NCBI GenBank assembly: GCA_041394945.1
Contig: JAWKHH010000001.1
Location: 496,001-560,000 of the forward strand
DNA: 64,000 nt
Origin: Bryobacteraceae bacterium
GTDB taxonomy: Bacteria > Acidobacteriota > Terriglobia > Bryobacterales > Bryobacteraceae
Reading direction: 5' to 3'
Below the pieces are notes generated by a model that saw only the letters and a list, made by a program, of their open reading frames with translations, was not told where the DNA came from and ran no database searches. Made by a program: the position numbers and the translations under genes. Shown piece by piece: positions 55,091 to 63,939 of this stretch. Each line of letters opens with the position of its first letter. Position 1 is the stretch's first letter.

Positions 55091-56080
55091 TCACGGCAGC
55101 ACAAGCGCGGGATCGGGGCCGGCCTGCCTGGGCGTTTCGATCACCTTGACGATCTCGCGCCGCGCCACCGAGACGGCGAAGATCTTGTCCTGATCCTGCA
55201 CGCCGGCGAATACGAACCGGCCGTTGGGCGACATCGTGAGCGACAGCGGATTGCCGCCGAGCGGCACCTGGGCCACTTCCTTGCGCGTAGCCAGGTCGGC
55301 GAAGCCAACGGCCTGCCCAGGCTGGAGATTGTAGATCAGCGTCTTCGCGTCGGGAGTAACCACCACACGGCCGGGACCTTTTCCAGTGGCGATGGCGCCA
55401 ACCACTTTCTTGCGATCCGTATCGATGATCGAGATGGAGTTGCTGTCGGAGTTGGTCAGGTAGATCCACTTGCCGTTGCGTGAGAGGAACCCGCCTTGCG
55501 GCCGTTCGCCAACGGGGATCAGCGTGACCTTTCCGGAATCCACGTTGATCGCCGCCAAGGTGTTCGTCTTCGTATTGCTCACGTAGGCCCACTCGCTGTT
55601 GCGGCCAAGCAGCACCATATGCGGATCTTCGCCCTCGACGTTGTAGCGGCGGACGACGGCGCGCTTCTCGGGGTCGACGAGGAGGAGCCCATCCGGGTTT
55701 TCGGTGGTGACGAAGATACGGCCGCTATGCGGGTCCACGGCCATGCCGTGGGGACGGCGATTGTCGCCGAGGCCGATCACGCCGGCTTTCGCGCGCCGGC
55801 CGAGATCGATGATCGAGATCGTGTTGCCGCCTTCGCCGGCGTAGGTCATCCAGAGGATGCCGTTGTCGGAAACGTACGCGAAGCGGCGATCCGGAGAGAA
55901 GACGATCTCATGGGGATGCTCGCCGACTTTCACACCCGCCACGCGCTTGCCCGCCGGATTGTAGAACCCGACCTGCCCGGCGATCTTCTCCACGGCGATC
56001 AGGGAAAAGGGCAAGTCAGCGGCGGCAGCCAATCCACAGAAGCCACAAAACAGAAAGAGCTTCATCATCACGTTCAGCAA
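55091..56080 (-). CDS. YVTN-type beta-propeller protein, exported
   Basis: The 329-residue protein has a signal peptide ('MMKLFLFCGFCGLAAAA') and repeated YVTN-type blades such as 'PHEIVFSPDRRFAYVSDNG', 'HGMAVDPHSGRIFVTTE' and 'MVLLGRNSEWAYVSNTKTNTLAAINVDSG'. This suggests a seven-bladed propeller that binds a ligand or partner protein. A possible enzymatic role (lactonase-like) cannot be shown. ATG 56068 is an alternative start. It is convergent with the receptor gene (stops 1 bp apart). Confidence 0.85.
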   Translation of the reverse strand: MLNVMMKLFLFCGFCGLAAAADLPFSLIAVEKIAGQVGFYNPAGKRVAGVKVGEHPHEIVFSPDRRFAYVSDNGILWMTYAGEGGNTISIIDLGRRAKAGVIGLGDNRRPHGMAVDPHSGRIFVTTENPDGLLLVDPEKRAVVRRYNVEGEDPHMVLLGRNSEWAYVSNTKTNTLAAINVDSGKVTLIPVGERPQGGFLSRNGKWIYLTNSDSNSISIIDTDRKKVVGAIATGKGPGRVVVTPDAKTLIYNLQPGQAVGFADLATRKEVAQVPLGGNPLSLTMSPNGRFVFAGVQDQDKIFAVSVARREIVKVIETPRQAGPDPALVLP

Positions 56081-56121
56081 TTCTAACCTAAGGGAGCCGC
56101 CCGCGAACTATAATCCATCTG

Positions 56122-57216
56122 ATGCTCCAGCGCCTCTTCCCCTCCCTGCTCACAGCCGCCATGGCAATGGGCCAGAACCTGCCCGCACCCCCGGAGCCGA
56201 TGCGTGTACCGGCGCCGGCCGTGGCCACGAGCGCACCGTATGCGCCGCAGGCGATCCTCTCAGGGGGCGTCGTAATGCCGCTCTATCCGCATGGTTCGCC
56301 GTTCCTCAAGGCGGACAAGGTGACGCAGGCCGAGGTCTACAACATGAGCAAGGCAGTCCCCGGCAGGATCTCGAGCATCGTCAGCATACACAACCCGTCG
56401 ATCGAGTTTCATCCGGTAGAGACGGGAATCAACACGGGATCGGCAGTGATCCTCGTCGCCGGCGGCGGACACCGGACTCTCAACGTCGGCACGGAGGCGG
56501 CCGACTTCGTGCCCTTCTTCTACAACCTGGGAGTGAACAGCGTGATTCTCCGCAACCGGCTGCGCAGCGACGGCTACGAGCCTCGCACGGATGGCGTGAA
56601 TGACATGCTGCAAGCCATCCGCATGGTGCGCGCCTACGCGAAGGAGTTCCACATCGACCCGGCGAAGATCGGCATCATCGGATTCTCCGCGGGCGCCGAA
56701 CTCACCTCCGCCGCCGCCGTGCAATACGAGGAGTTCGACAAGGCGAACTCCGGCGACGCGCTGGGCGGCGTCTCATCGCGGCCCGATTGGGCCGGCATCA
56801 TCTACCCGGGCCCGACGCCGTTCGCCCGCGGCCGCACCGCTCCGCCGATTCCGAAGAACGTGCCGCCTGCCTTCATCGCCACCGGCGGTTCCGGCGACCG
56901 TGTCCACGCCATCTGGGCGATGGAGTATTTTTCCGCCATGCTCACCGCCGGCGTACCGAATATCGAAATGCACATCTACGGCAACGGGCGTCACCCAGGC
57001 GACCCGCTTCCCGACGGCAACCGCCAAAGCGGCGGACTCACCGACCGCCGCGGCATTCCTCTCGGAACGTGGCAACAGCGATTCATCGACTGGTACCGCG
57101 ACCTCGGCTTCATGGGCAAGGCCGGCGAGGAGACCAAGGCGGCCAGGGATGTCGCCGAGTTCGTCGCCAATCCGCCGCGGCCGTTTGGCGGGCCGCGCCC
57201 TCCGCGCCAACGGTAA
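56122..57216 (+). CDS. Exported alpha/beta hydrolase (esterase-like)
   Basis: The 364-residue protein has a short signal-like N-terminus ('LLTAAMAMGQ') and an alpha/beta hydrolase fold. The nucleophile elbow is G-F-S-A-G in 'IGIIGFSAGAELTSAAAV', with an oxyanion 'AGGGHRTL' and His of the triad in 'GNGRHPGD'. It resembles xylan/acetyl esterase-like (BD-FAE) proteins. It lies directly upstream of thiC in the same direction (34 bp), but no functional link is evident. Confidence 0.85.
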   Translation: MLQRLFPSLLTAAMAMGQNLPAPPEPMRVPAPAVATSAPYAPQAILSGGVVMPLYPHGSPFLKADKVTQAEVYNMSKAVPGRISSIVSIHNPSIEFHPVETGINTGSAVILVAGGGHRTLNVGTEAADFVPFFYNLGVNSVILRNRLRSDGYEPRTDGVNDMLQAIRMVRAYAKEFHIDPAKIGIIGFSAGAELTSAAAVQYEEFDKANSGDALGGVSSRPDWAGIIYPGPTPFARGRTAPPIPKNVPPAFIATGGSGDRVHAIWAMEYFSAMLTAGVPNIEMHIYGNGRHPGDPLPDGNRQSGGLTDRRGIPLGTWQQRFIDWYRDLGFMGKAGEETKAARDVAEFVANPPRPFGGPRPPRQR

Positions 57217-57250
57217 CCGGGTAGACTTGAAGGTTGGGGAGGTTCCAACC

Positions 57251-58660
57251 TTGAGCAACTCAGACAGTCCTCGAAGCGAATACGTCCGCCGGCGCGAAGG
57301 CGATTCCGTGCGCACACAGATGTCCTATGCGCGGCGCGGCGTCGTCACCGAAGAGATGGCCTACGTGGCGCGGCGCGAGCACCTGACGGCGGAGACCGTG
57401 CGCGACGAGGTGGCTCGCGGGCGCATGATCATCCCGGCCAACTGGAACCACACGGCGCTCGAGCCGATGGCGATCGGCGTGGCGTCCAAGTGCAAAATCA
57501 ACGCCAACATCGGCAACTCCTCGACCACTTCCGACATCGAAGGCGAGTTGGAGAAGCTGCGGTACTCGGTGAAATACGGCGCCGATACGGTGATGGATCT
57601 CTCCACCGGCGGCGACATTCCGCGCATCCGCCAGGCGATTATGGGCGCTTCGCCGGTGCCGGTGGGCACCGTGCCGATCTATGAAGCGCTGAGCCGCGTT
57701 CGCCGGGTGGAGGATTTGACTATTGACGTGATGCTCGAAGTGATCGAGGAACAGGCCGAGCAGGGCGTCGACTACATGACCATCCATGCCGGCGTGCTGA
57801 TCCAGTACGTCCCGATGACGACCAAACGCGTTACCGGCATCGTTTCGCGCGGCGGCTCAATCCTGGCTGAGTGGATGGTGAAGAACCACCGCCAGAACTT
57901 TCTCTATGAGCACTTCGACCGAATTTGCAAGATTTTCCAGAAGCACGACGTGAGCTTTTCGCTCGGCGACGGACTGCGGCCGGGGTCGCTGGCCGACGCG
58001 AGCGACGAAGCCCAGTTCGCCGAATTGAAGACGCTCGGCGAGTTGACGCGCAAGGCCTGGGAGTACGACGTGCAGACGATGATCGAGGGCCCGGGCCACA
58101 TCCCGATGGACCAGATCCAGATGCAGGTGGACAAGGAAATGGAGCTGTGCCACGAGGCGCCGTTCTATACGCTGGGCCCGCTGGTGACCGACTTCGCGCC
58201 CGGCTACGACCACATCACGTCAGCCATCGGCGCGGCGATGATCGGCTGGTACGGCGCGTCGATGCTCTGCTACGTCACTCCGAAAGAGCATCTCGGGCTT
58301 CCGAACAAGGAAGACGTGAAGCAGGGCATCATCGCCTACAAGATCGCGGCCCACGCCGCCGACATCGCGCGGCACCGTCCGGGTGCGCGCGATCGCGACG
58401 ATGAGCTGAGCCGGGCTCGCTACGCGTTCGATTGGAAGAAGCAGTTCGCGCTCGCGCTCGATCCGGAAACAGCCGAAGCCTACCACGACGAGACGCTGCC
58501 CCAGGAAGGCTTCAAGGACGCGCACTTCTGCTCGATGTGCGGCCCGAAGTTCTGCTCAATGAACATGTCGGCCAAGATCGAGGAGTTCACTCCGGAAGAC
58601 GCGGCGGCCGTGCTCGCCGGGCAGAACGGAAAAGAAGCGCTGGTAAAGATCGGCGAGTGA
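57251..58660 (+). CDS. thiC: Phosphomethylpyrimidine synthase
   Basis: The 469-residue ThiC converts aminoimidazole ribotide to HMP phosphate in thiamine synthesis, using a [4Fe-4S] cluster and SAM. The family blocks 'NANIGNSSTTSDIEGELEKLRYSVKYGADTVMDLSTGGD', 'MIEGPGHIPMDQIQMQ' and the C-terminal cluster motif CSMCGPKFC are present. TTG 57251 is chosen because GGGGAGG lies 8 nt upstream; this gives the usual N-terminus without an extension. No TPP riboswitch is visible in the short leader. The stop overlaps the next GTG. Confidence 0.97.
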   Translation: MSNSDSPRSEYVRRREGDSVRTQMSYARRGVVTEEMAYVARREHLTAETVRDEVARGRMIIPANWNHTALEPMAIGVASKCKINANIGNSSTTSDIEGELEKLRYSVKYGADTVMDLSTGGDIPRIRQAIMGASPVPVGTVPIYEALSRVRRVEDLTIDVMLEVIEEQAEQGVDYMTIHAGVLIQYVPMTTKRVTGIVSRGGSILAEWMVKNHRQNFLYEHFDRICKIFQKHDVSFSLGDGLRPGSLADASDEAQFAELKTLGELTRKAWEYDVQTMIEGPGHIPMDQIQMQVDKEMELCHEAPFYTLGPLVTDFAPGYDHITSAIGAAMIGWYGASMLCYVTPKEHLGLPNKEDVKQGIIAYKIAAHAADIARHRPGARDRDDELSRARYAFDWKKQFALALDPETAEAYHDETLPQEGFKDAHFCSMCGPKFCSMNMSAKIEEFTPEDAAAVLAGQNGKEALVKIGE

Positions 58661-58917
58661 CGCGCCCGGTCACCGGTTTCCATCAGGACGAAGACGGCGC
58701 TTGGGTGCTGGAACTCGAGTGCGGCCATCAACGGCACGCGCGGCACGCCCCGCCCGGCACAGGCGCGGGCGTTTGGTTCGACCGCGCGTGGGTGACGACG
58801 CCCGAAGGCCGGGCGTCGCGGCTGGGGATGGAAGTCGATTGCGCGGAATGCAGCGACCTAGCGGCGAGCCGGCGCGCGGAGCCGTTTGCGGACGGCGAGC
58901 CCGGCAAGGGCCAATGA
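58657..58917 (+). CDS. DUF3565 protein
   Basis: The 86-residue protein has 'TGFHQDEDGAWVLELECGHQRHARH' and 'GMEVDCAECSDL', the conserved histidines and paired cysteines of DUF3565, a small zinc-binding-type family of unknown role. GTG 58657 overlaps the thiC stop TGA (58658-58660), so translation is coupled with thiC. Its 3' end overlaps the convergent PEP-CTERM gene by 60 bp. Confidence 0.85.
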   Translation: MTRPVTGFHQDEDGAWVLELECGHQRHARHAPPGTGAGVWFDRAWVTTPEGRASRLGMEVDCAECSDLAASRRAEPFADGEPGKGQ

Positions 58918-59484
58918 CACCAGGCCGAAGGTAGCCGGCTCCGGAACTGTCGTGAAGTTACTTGCCGTGAACGTGGGGAAAGCGTCGCGCCCGGGCTGGC
59001 CGCTCAGATTCGTGAGCCGGGCGATGATCTTCAGGTCCGACGTGTTGTCGTTCAGGTCGGTGGAGTAAACCAGCCGCGCCAAGTCCAGTCCCTGATTGAA
59101 GTAAATGAAAAAGCCGGCGCCCGGGCTGGTGATCTGGGCAGCGATCAGATTCGCCGCTGTTCCGGCATTGAACGGAGTGCCCGGATCGTTATCGTTGTCG
59201 AAGGACTGTAGCACGATCACGTTCACGCCGCCCGTGGGCAGGTTCGCGGCGATGTCGTTGGCAAAGGCGATCGCATTTCCGATGTTGAATACCGCGGGAT
59301 CGAACGCAAAGATGTCGGTCGCGATGTTGAAGACGATAAATGGCTCGCCACCGACCACCTGACGGCCCGGCGTGGTCAGCGCCGTGGAACCGGCGAATGG
59401 GTTGCTGTCGAAAGTGAAAACCGCGGCCGGAAGGGATGCGGCGCACAGAAGAATCGCAGCGATGGGTCGCAGCGTCAATTTCAT
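58858..59484 (-). CDS. PEP-CTERM sorting domain protein
   Basis: The 208-residue protein has a signal peptide ('LTLRPIAAILLCAASLPAA') and a C-terminal PEP-CTERM signal: VPEPATFGLVSLALAGLAVRK followed by basic residues. Such tails direct proteins to exosortase-dependent surface sorting. The middle is beta-rich ('GEPFIVFNIATDIFAFDPAVFNIGNAIAFANDIAANLP') and unassigned. GGAGG lies 7 nt before the ATG at 59484. No exosortase gene is in the window. Confidence 0.88.
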   Translation of the reverse strand: MKLTLRPIAAILLCAASLPAAVFTFDSNPFAGSTALTTPGRQVVGGEPFIVFNIATDIFAFDPAVFNIGNAIAFANDIAANLPTGGVNVIVLQSFDNDNDPGTPFNAGTAANLIAAQITSPGAGFFIYFNQGLDLARLVYSTDLNDNTSDLKIIARLTNLSGQPGRDAFPTFTASNFTTVPEPATFGLVSLALAGLAVRKRLRAPARR

Positions 59485-59784
59485 TACATTGCCTCCGAGT
59501 TTCTTGAACCTAGCCCGCAAATCTCACCGGCTTTCGGCTGCGACGCGCGATAACGCCGTGTCCACATCGTTGCGCTTGCTCACCCTGCTCGACAGACTGT
59601 TCCAGTATGCCTCCGCGCGCTGAGCGGCGCGCGTCTCATATCCGCGGCCTTCTCACGCGTCTCGCGACGAAACCCAGGTAAATTATGCGTGCCAAGCGTT
59701 CAGTCTGCGGTAAATCCAGGAGAGAGTCAATAGAGCTTTAACTTGGGCGGAGGAAAGTTAACCAGTCGAAACCTGCATTAGTAC
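59485..59784. other. Intergenic region upstream of the PEP-CTERM gene
   Basis: No gene is supported here. It holds the promoter region of the PEP-CTERM gene (transcribed leftwards), a GC-rich inverted stretch around 59615 and an AT-richer segment near 59680-59760. No RNA gene or repeat was recognised. Confidence 0.4.
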
Positions 59785-60795
59785 TCATAGCAGATGGAGC
59801 GTTCCGGCAGCATCCAGCCGGCGCCCACAGACGATGAGCGATCCCGCGTAGATAGCGGCGCATGCCACCAGCCACAGCGGACCATGCGCCGTCACCGCGC
59901 CGAATCCCGCCCCGGCGGCCAGCATCTGCAGCAGGCTGTCGCCATATGGACTGCTCGTCCGAAAGCGCCAGCGCGCTTGCGGCGCCACACGTTTCACCGA
60001 TACCCATTGCCCTACGGCCAGCGCCATGAGCCCGGCGCCAAGGCCGCCGTCGGGCGAGAGGGGCGCGGTGAGGCACAACATCACCAACAGGTACGCGATG
60101 CCCTTGGCAAGTAACACGCGCCATCCGGATATCGGCCAGAGCCAGTAGCGTGTCAAGCCGCTCTCGCCGTCAAGCCCGAACAGCGTCAACGCGGTCGTAG
60201 ACAGGATCAATGCCGTGAGACCCGTCAGCGGGACATGGGCGGCATCGGGCAGTTTGCCGGCCAGACGCAGGAACGCCGCCGGCACGGCCACCAGCAGGCC
60301 GCAGTAAAGATCAAGCGGGGCGAGCATCTGCCGCAAGTCCTTGCGGGCCAGTTGGACCGTCGGGCCGCCGCGCAGCCGTGGGATCCGAATGCGGGGAGCG
60401 CCGAACGAAGATCCGATGAACCCGGCGAGAAAGATACCCGCGACGAAGGCCCAAAGACCCCACGCGATGCGCTTCCAGATCAACAACGCAAACACGATCC
60501 AGGCGACCGGATTCAGAAACGGGCTGACCGCGCGCAGGGCGAATCGCTCACGCGCCGTCAACGGCCAAAGCAACAGACGTTCCCGGGGAACCGCCGTCAA
60601 CGGATCGCCGCTCGAGGGCAGGAAGATCACGATTCCGATCAGCCCGCCGAAGAACCCAATGACGGCCGGGTCCATCAGAAACAGCAGCGTGATACCGGCG
60701 TAGAACATATTGTTCCCGCTGACGTCGCGTAGTGACTTCGAGCCGCGGCCGGCCGCCTTGGCGACGGCCCGGACAACGGTTACAAGCCGAGCCAT
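59785..60795 (-). CDS. ABC transporter-associated membrane protein (permease)
   Basis: The 336-residue protein has multiple membrane helices ('FYAGITLLFLMDPAVIGFFGGLIGIVIFL', 'FLNPVAWIVFALLIWKRIAWGLWAFVAGIFLAGFIGSSF' and others) and cytoplasmic segments typical of ABC-2-type permeases. ATG 60795 overlaps the stop of the preceding ATPase gene by 16 bp. With that ATPase it forms a two-gene exporter of unknown substrate. Confidence 0.8.
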   Translation of the reverse strand: MARLVTVVRAVAKAAGRGSKSLRDVSGNNMFYAGITLLFLMDPAVIGFFGGLIGIVIFLPSSGDPLTAVPRERLLLWPLTARERFALRAVSPFLNPVAWIVFALLIWKRIAWGLWAFVAGIFLAGFIGSSFGAPRIRIPRLRGGPTVQLARKDLRQMLAPLDLYCGLLVAVPAAFLRLAGKLPDAAHVPLTGLTALILSTTALTLFGLDGESGLTRYWLWPISGWRVLLAKGIAYLLVMLCLTAPLSPDGGLGAGLMALAVGQWVSVKRVAPQARWRFRTSSPYGDSLLQMLAAGAGFGAVTAHGPLWLVACAAIYAGSLIVCGRRLDAAGTLHLL

Positions 60796-61493
60796 TCGAG
60801 CTTCTCTGTCAACGGCGGCTCGACGAGGTCGAAGTACAGCTCCTCGATACTCCGGCCCGCCTCGCCGGCGGCGCCCGTGTGGACGAGCTTCCCGCCGCGC
60901 ATCAGTCCGAACCGGTCCGCCAGCCGCTCCACCAGCGGGAGAATGTGCGAAGTAAGAAACACGGTGACGCCGTGGCCGTGCGCGGCGTCGCGCAACAGGT
61001 CGAACATCACCCGCGTGCTCACCGGATCCACCGCCTCGAACGGCTCGTCGAGAAGCAGAACGCGCGGGTTCGGCAACAGCGCCATCGCGAACGAAGTCTT
61101 CTTGCGCATGCCGTGGGAGCATTGCCGCGCCAGTTTCCCGCGGCCGTGTTCGAGCCCCAGCACGCGCAGGAGCTGACCGATGCGTTCGTGCGGCGCGCCG
61201 TAGATATCAACGGTCAATTCAAGATGCTCTTCGACGGTGAGATCCTCGAAGAGCCCGAGATTTTCCGGCATCACGCCGATCGTGGTTTTCGCGTCTCGCG
61301 GATGGACGCCCCCCACAATCACCGCACCGGACGTGGGAATCTGTAGCCCCGCGAGAATCCGCAGCGTGGTGGACTTACCCGCACCGTTCGGTCCGAGCAA
61401 GACAAAAACCTCTCCGTCGGCGACTTCGAGATCGAAGCCGTCCAGCGCACGGAACTCGCCGTAGCGCATGGTGACCGAGCGGCACGAGATCAT
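60780..61493 (-). CDS. ABC transporter ATP-binding protein
   Basis: The 237-residue ATPase has Walker A 'GPNGAGKST', an ABC signature region 'LARQCSHGMRKKTSFA' (degenerate LSGGQ), Walker B 'VLLLDEPFEAVDP' and the switch His in 'VFLTSHILP'. It starts at ATG 61493 ('MISCRSVTMRYGEF'). The gene couples translationally to the membrane protein gene that follows. Such pairs often export drugs, lipids or peptides. Confidence 0.93.
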   Translation of the reverse strand: MISCRSVTMRYGEFRALDGFDLEVADGEVFVLLGPNGAGKSTTLRILAGLQIPTSGAVIVGGVHPRDAKTTIGVMPENLGLFEDLTVEEHLELTVDIYGAPHERIGQLLRVLGLEHGRGKLARQCSHGMRKKTSFAMALLPNPRVLLLDEPFEAVDPVSTRVMFDLLRDAAHGHGVTVFLTSHILPLVERLADRFGLMRGGKLVHTGAAGEAGRSIEELYFDLVEPPLTEKLEWLGL

Positions 61494-61529
61494 GTCGCCC
61501 AGTGTGACACGCACGACGATCGCGGGGCG

Positions 61530-62381
61530 CTATGCGTCGAGCATCACAACCGGATTGCTGAGTTCGCCGATCTCGGGCACGCGGATCGTCACCACGTCAC
61601 CCGGCTTCAAAGCATGCTCTTCCTTGGCGATGATGCCCGTGCCAGTGCACAGCACGGATCCGCTCGGAACCGCGTTCGCACGGAACACGTACTCCACCAG
61701 CGTCTCGATCTTGCGGTTCAGCTTCGAAGTGTTCACGCTCCCGCTGAAGATCGTCTCGCCATCGCGAATGATCGAGCAGGTCATCTCCAGATTGTAGGGG
61801 TCTTTCAGCTCATCCGGTGTGACAAACACAGGCCCCAGCGAGCAGCAGGCGTTGTAGACCTTGGACTGCGGAAGATACAGCGGATTTTCGCGTTCGATGT
61901 CCCACGCCGAGACATCGTTGGCGAGCGTGTAGCCGAGGATGTTCCCGCCGGAGCCGAGCACCACGGCCAACTCCGGCTCGGGAGCGGTGAACTTCGAGTC
62001 CGGGCGGATCCCGATGCCCTGCCCCGGCCCCACGCAGACCCGCGCCGTGCCCTTAAAGAAGCTCTCCGGACGATTGCCGCTATTGAAAACGTATGCGTAG
62101 AAGCCCTCGCGCGTGTTGTGCTCCGAGTCGCGGAACTGGGCGCTCATCTCGTAGGTGCAGCCGCACGCCCACACCTCGCGCGGATGGATCGGGATGATCG
62201 GCGCAAGCTGCTCGGCGTGCGCGGAGGCCTGCCGCCTGGCCAGAGTCACGAGCGAGGTTTCGGTAACTTCAGAGCGGCGGATCAATTCCTGGATCGTGTA
62301 GTCCGGAATGGGATAAGCCAAACCGCCTTCCCAGATCGCAGCCGTAACTTTGCTGCGCCAGTGAACTTGGGTCAGTTGCAT
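61530..62381 (-). CDS. Fumarylacetoacetase-family dehydratase (2-keto-3-deoxy sugar acid)
   Basis: The 283-residue protein has FAH-family features: 'VWACGCTYEMSAQFRDSEHN', the metal site 'EPELAVVLGSGGNILGYTLANDVSAWDIE' and 'LCTGTGIIAKEE'. It matches the dehydratase type that converts 2-keto-3-deoxy-pentonates to alpha-ketoglutarate semialdehyde in the Weimberg route. The adjacent aldehyde dehydrogenase gene supports this. The substrate (xylonate or arabinonate derivative) is not fixed by sequence. Confidence 0.85.
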   Translation of the reverse strand: MQLTQVHWRSKVTAAIWEGGLAYPIPDYTIQELIRRSEVTETSLVTLARRQASAHAEQLAPIIPIHPREVWACGCTYEMSAQFRDSEHNTREGFYAYVFNSGNRPESFFKGTARVCVGPGQGIGIRPDSKFTAPEPELAVVLGSGGNILGYTLANDVSAWDIERENPLYLPQSKVYNACCSLGPVFVTPDELKDPYNLEMTCSIIRDGETIFSGSVNTSKLNRKIETLVEYVFRANAVPSGSVLCTGTGIIAKEEHALKPGDVVTIRVPEIGELSNPVVMLDA

Positions 62382-62402
62382 CTTTTGTTGTCGCTTGTCC
62401 GG

Positions 62403-63848
62403 TTAGTACTTCAGATAGATCGTCTTATAATCGCTGTAGAAATCCATGGCCGCCGGCCCTTGCTCCTTCGGTCCGAAGCTGGAGTCCTTTGTGCCGCCGA
62501 AGGGAAGTTGATACTCGACGCCAGCGCTCGGGAGATTCACGGTGAGCAGGCCGGCCTCCATGCGATAGACGAAGTCGAAGGTGCGGGAAAGATTGGTCGT
62601 CTGAATGGACGCGGAAAGGCCAAAGGGAATATTGTTGGCGATCCGCATCGCATCGTCGAAATCCTTGGCGCGCATCACGGCCAGCACGGGTCCAAAGATC
62701 TCCTCCTGCGCGAGACGCATTTCTTCCGTCACGCCGGCGAAGATGGTCGGCTCCACGAAAAAGCCCTTGTCGTAGGCGCCGCCGGTGATTCGATTGCCGC
62801 CAACGAGCGGTTCGCCGGCTTCCTTGCGGCCGATCTCGATGTAGCGCAAGTTGGTGTCGAGCTGATCCTGGTCGATGGCCGGGCCGATGTCGATGCCCGC
62901 CTCCATGCCGTTGCCCACCTTGAGCTTCTTCGTCCGTTCCACCAGCGCAGCGACGAACTTGTCGTAGATCGAGTCCTCCACGATGGCGCGGCTGGTGGCG
63001 GTGCACTTCTGGCCGGTTGAGAAGAAGGCGGCGTTGGCCACGTTCTCGACGGCGGAGTTCAGGTCGCAGTCGCCCAACACGATGGTCGGATTCTTGCCGC
63101 CCATCTCGAGCTGAATCCGCAGGCGGCGCTTGGACGCCTCGCCGTGCAGCCACTGTCCCACCTCGCAGGACCCTGTAAAGGAGACAGCCTTCAGGGGTTT
63201 TGCGTTCACCAATGCGTTACCGATCGTGCCGCCGGAGCCGGCGACGAAGTTCACCACGCCTTTCGGAACCCCTGCCTCATGGCAGGCCTCCACGAGACGC
63301 CACGCGCTCAACGGCGACGCCGAAGCCGGCTTCAGCACCACGGTGTTGCCGCAAATCAGCGCCGGGGCGAGCTTCCACGCGGGAATGGCGCTCGGGAAGT
63401 TCCACGGCGTCACAAGGCCCACCACGCCGATCGGCTTGCGCAGCGCGAACATGTGGACCCGGTCGCGCTCGCTCGGAACCAGCATCCCCGGCATGCGCGA
63501 TCCTTCGCCAGCGAAGTACCGGAAAATATTGATCGCGCGGCGGACCTCGCCCTTCGCCTCGGGCAGCGTCTTGCCCTCTTCGCGCGTCATTTCCGCGCCG
63601 AGTTGTTCGAACTGGCGATCGAGAATATCCGCTACCTTGTTGAGGAGCGCGCCGCGCGCCGGGCCGGTCATGCCCGCCCACTTCGGGAACGCTTCTTCGG
63701 CGGCCGCCGCCGCCCGTTCGACATCGGCGGGCGTGGCCTTGCCGAACAAGCCTACAACTTCATCCGTGTTTGCGGGGTTCCGATTCTCGAATGTCGCCCC
63801 TTCGATCCACTCGCCGTTAACGTAGTTCTTGAAGACAGGTGTGCTCAT
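62403..63848 (-). CDS. Alpha-ketoglutaric semialdehyde dehydrogenase-type ALDH
   Basis: The 481-residue aldehyde dehydrogenase has the catalytic Cys in 'FFSTGQKCTATSRAI', the base Glu in 'QLEMGGKNPT' and cofactor motifs 'TPWNFPSAIPAWK' and 'FTGSCEVG'. With the FAH-type dehydratase 21 bp downstream it completes the Weimberg ending: semialdehyde to alpha-ketoglutarate. ATG 63848 ('MSTPVFKNYVNGEW') is chosen; a longer start upstream is unlikely. Confidence 0.92.
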   Translation of the reverse strand: MSTPVFKNYVNGEWIEGATFENRNPANTDEVVGLFGKATPADVERAAAAAEEAFPKWAGMTGPARGALLNKVADILDRQFEQLGAEMTREEGKTLPEAKGEVRRAINIFRYFAGEGSRMPGMLVPSERDRVHMFALRKPIGVVGLVTPWNFPSAIPAWKLAPALICGNTVVLKPASASPLSAWRLVEACHEAGVPKGVVNFVAGSGGTIGNALVNAKPLKAVSFTGSCEVGQWLHGEASKRRLRIQLEMGGKNPTIVLGDCDLNSAVENVANAAFFSTGQKCTATSRAIVEDSIYDKFVAALVERTKKLKVGNGMEAGIDIGPAIDQDQLDTNLRYIEIGRKEAGEPLVGGNRITGGAYDKGFFVEPTIFAGVTEEMRLAQEEIFGPVLAVMRAKDFDDAMRIANNIPFGLSASIQTTNLSRTFDFVYRMEAGLLTVNLPSAGVEYQLPFGGTKDSSFGPKEQGPAAMDFYSDYKTIYLKY

Positions 63849-63939
63849 GGTGAATGTTTTGTACCGCACCATTCTATCAGGCACACCCACCGCTGGCAGT
63901 ACGGGAACGGCGCACGGTCCACCGCGCGGCGCCGCGGGC

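Noticed and set aside
57217..57250. Possible TPP riboswitch before thiC
   Set aside because: The gap is only 34 bp and no thi-box elements are present; the short leader contains just a ribosome-binding site.
59523..59784. Sigma-54-type promoter for the PEP-CTERM gene
   Set aside because: PEP-CTERM genes are sometimes under sigma-54 control, but no TGGCAC-N5-TTGCT type element was found on the minus strand.
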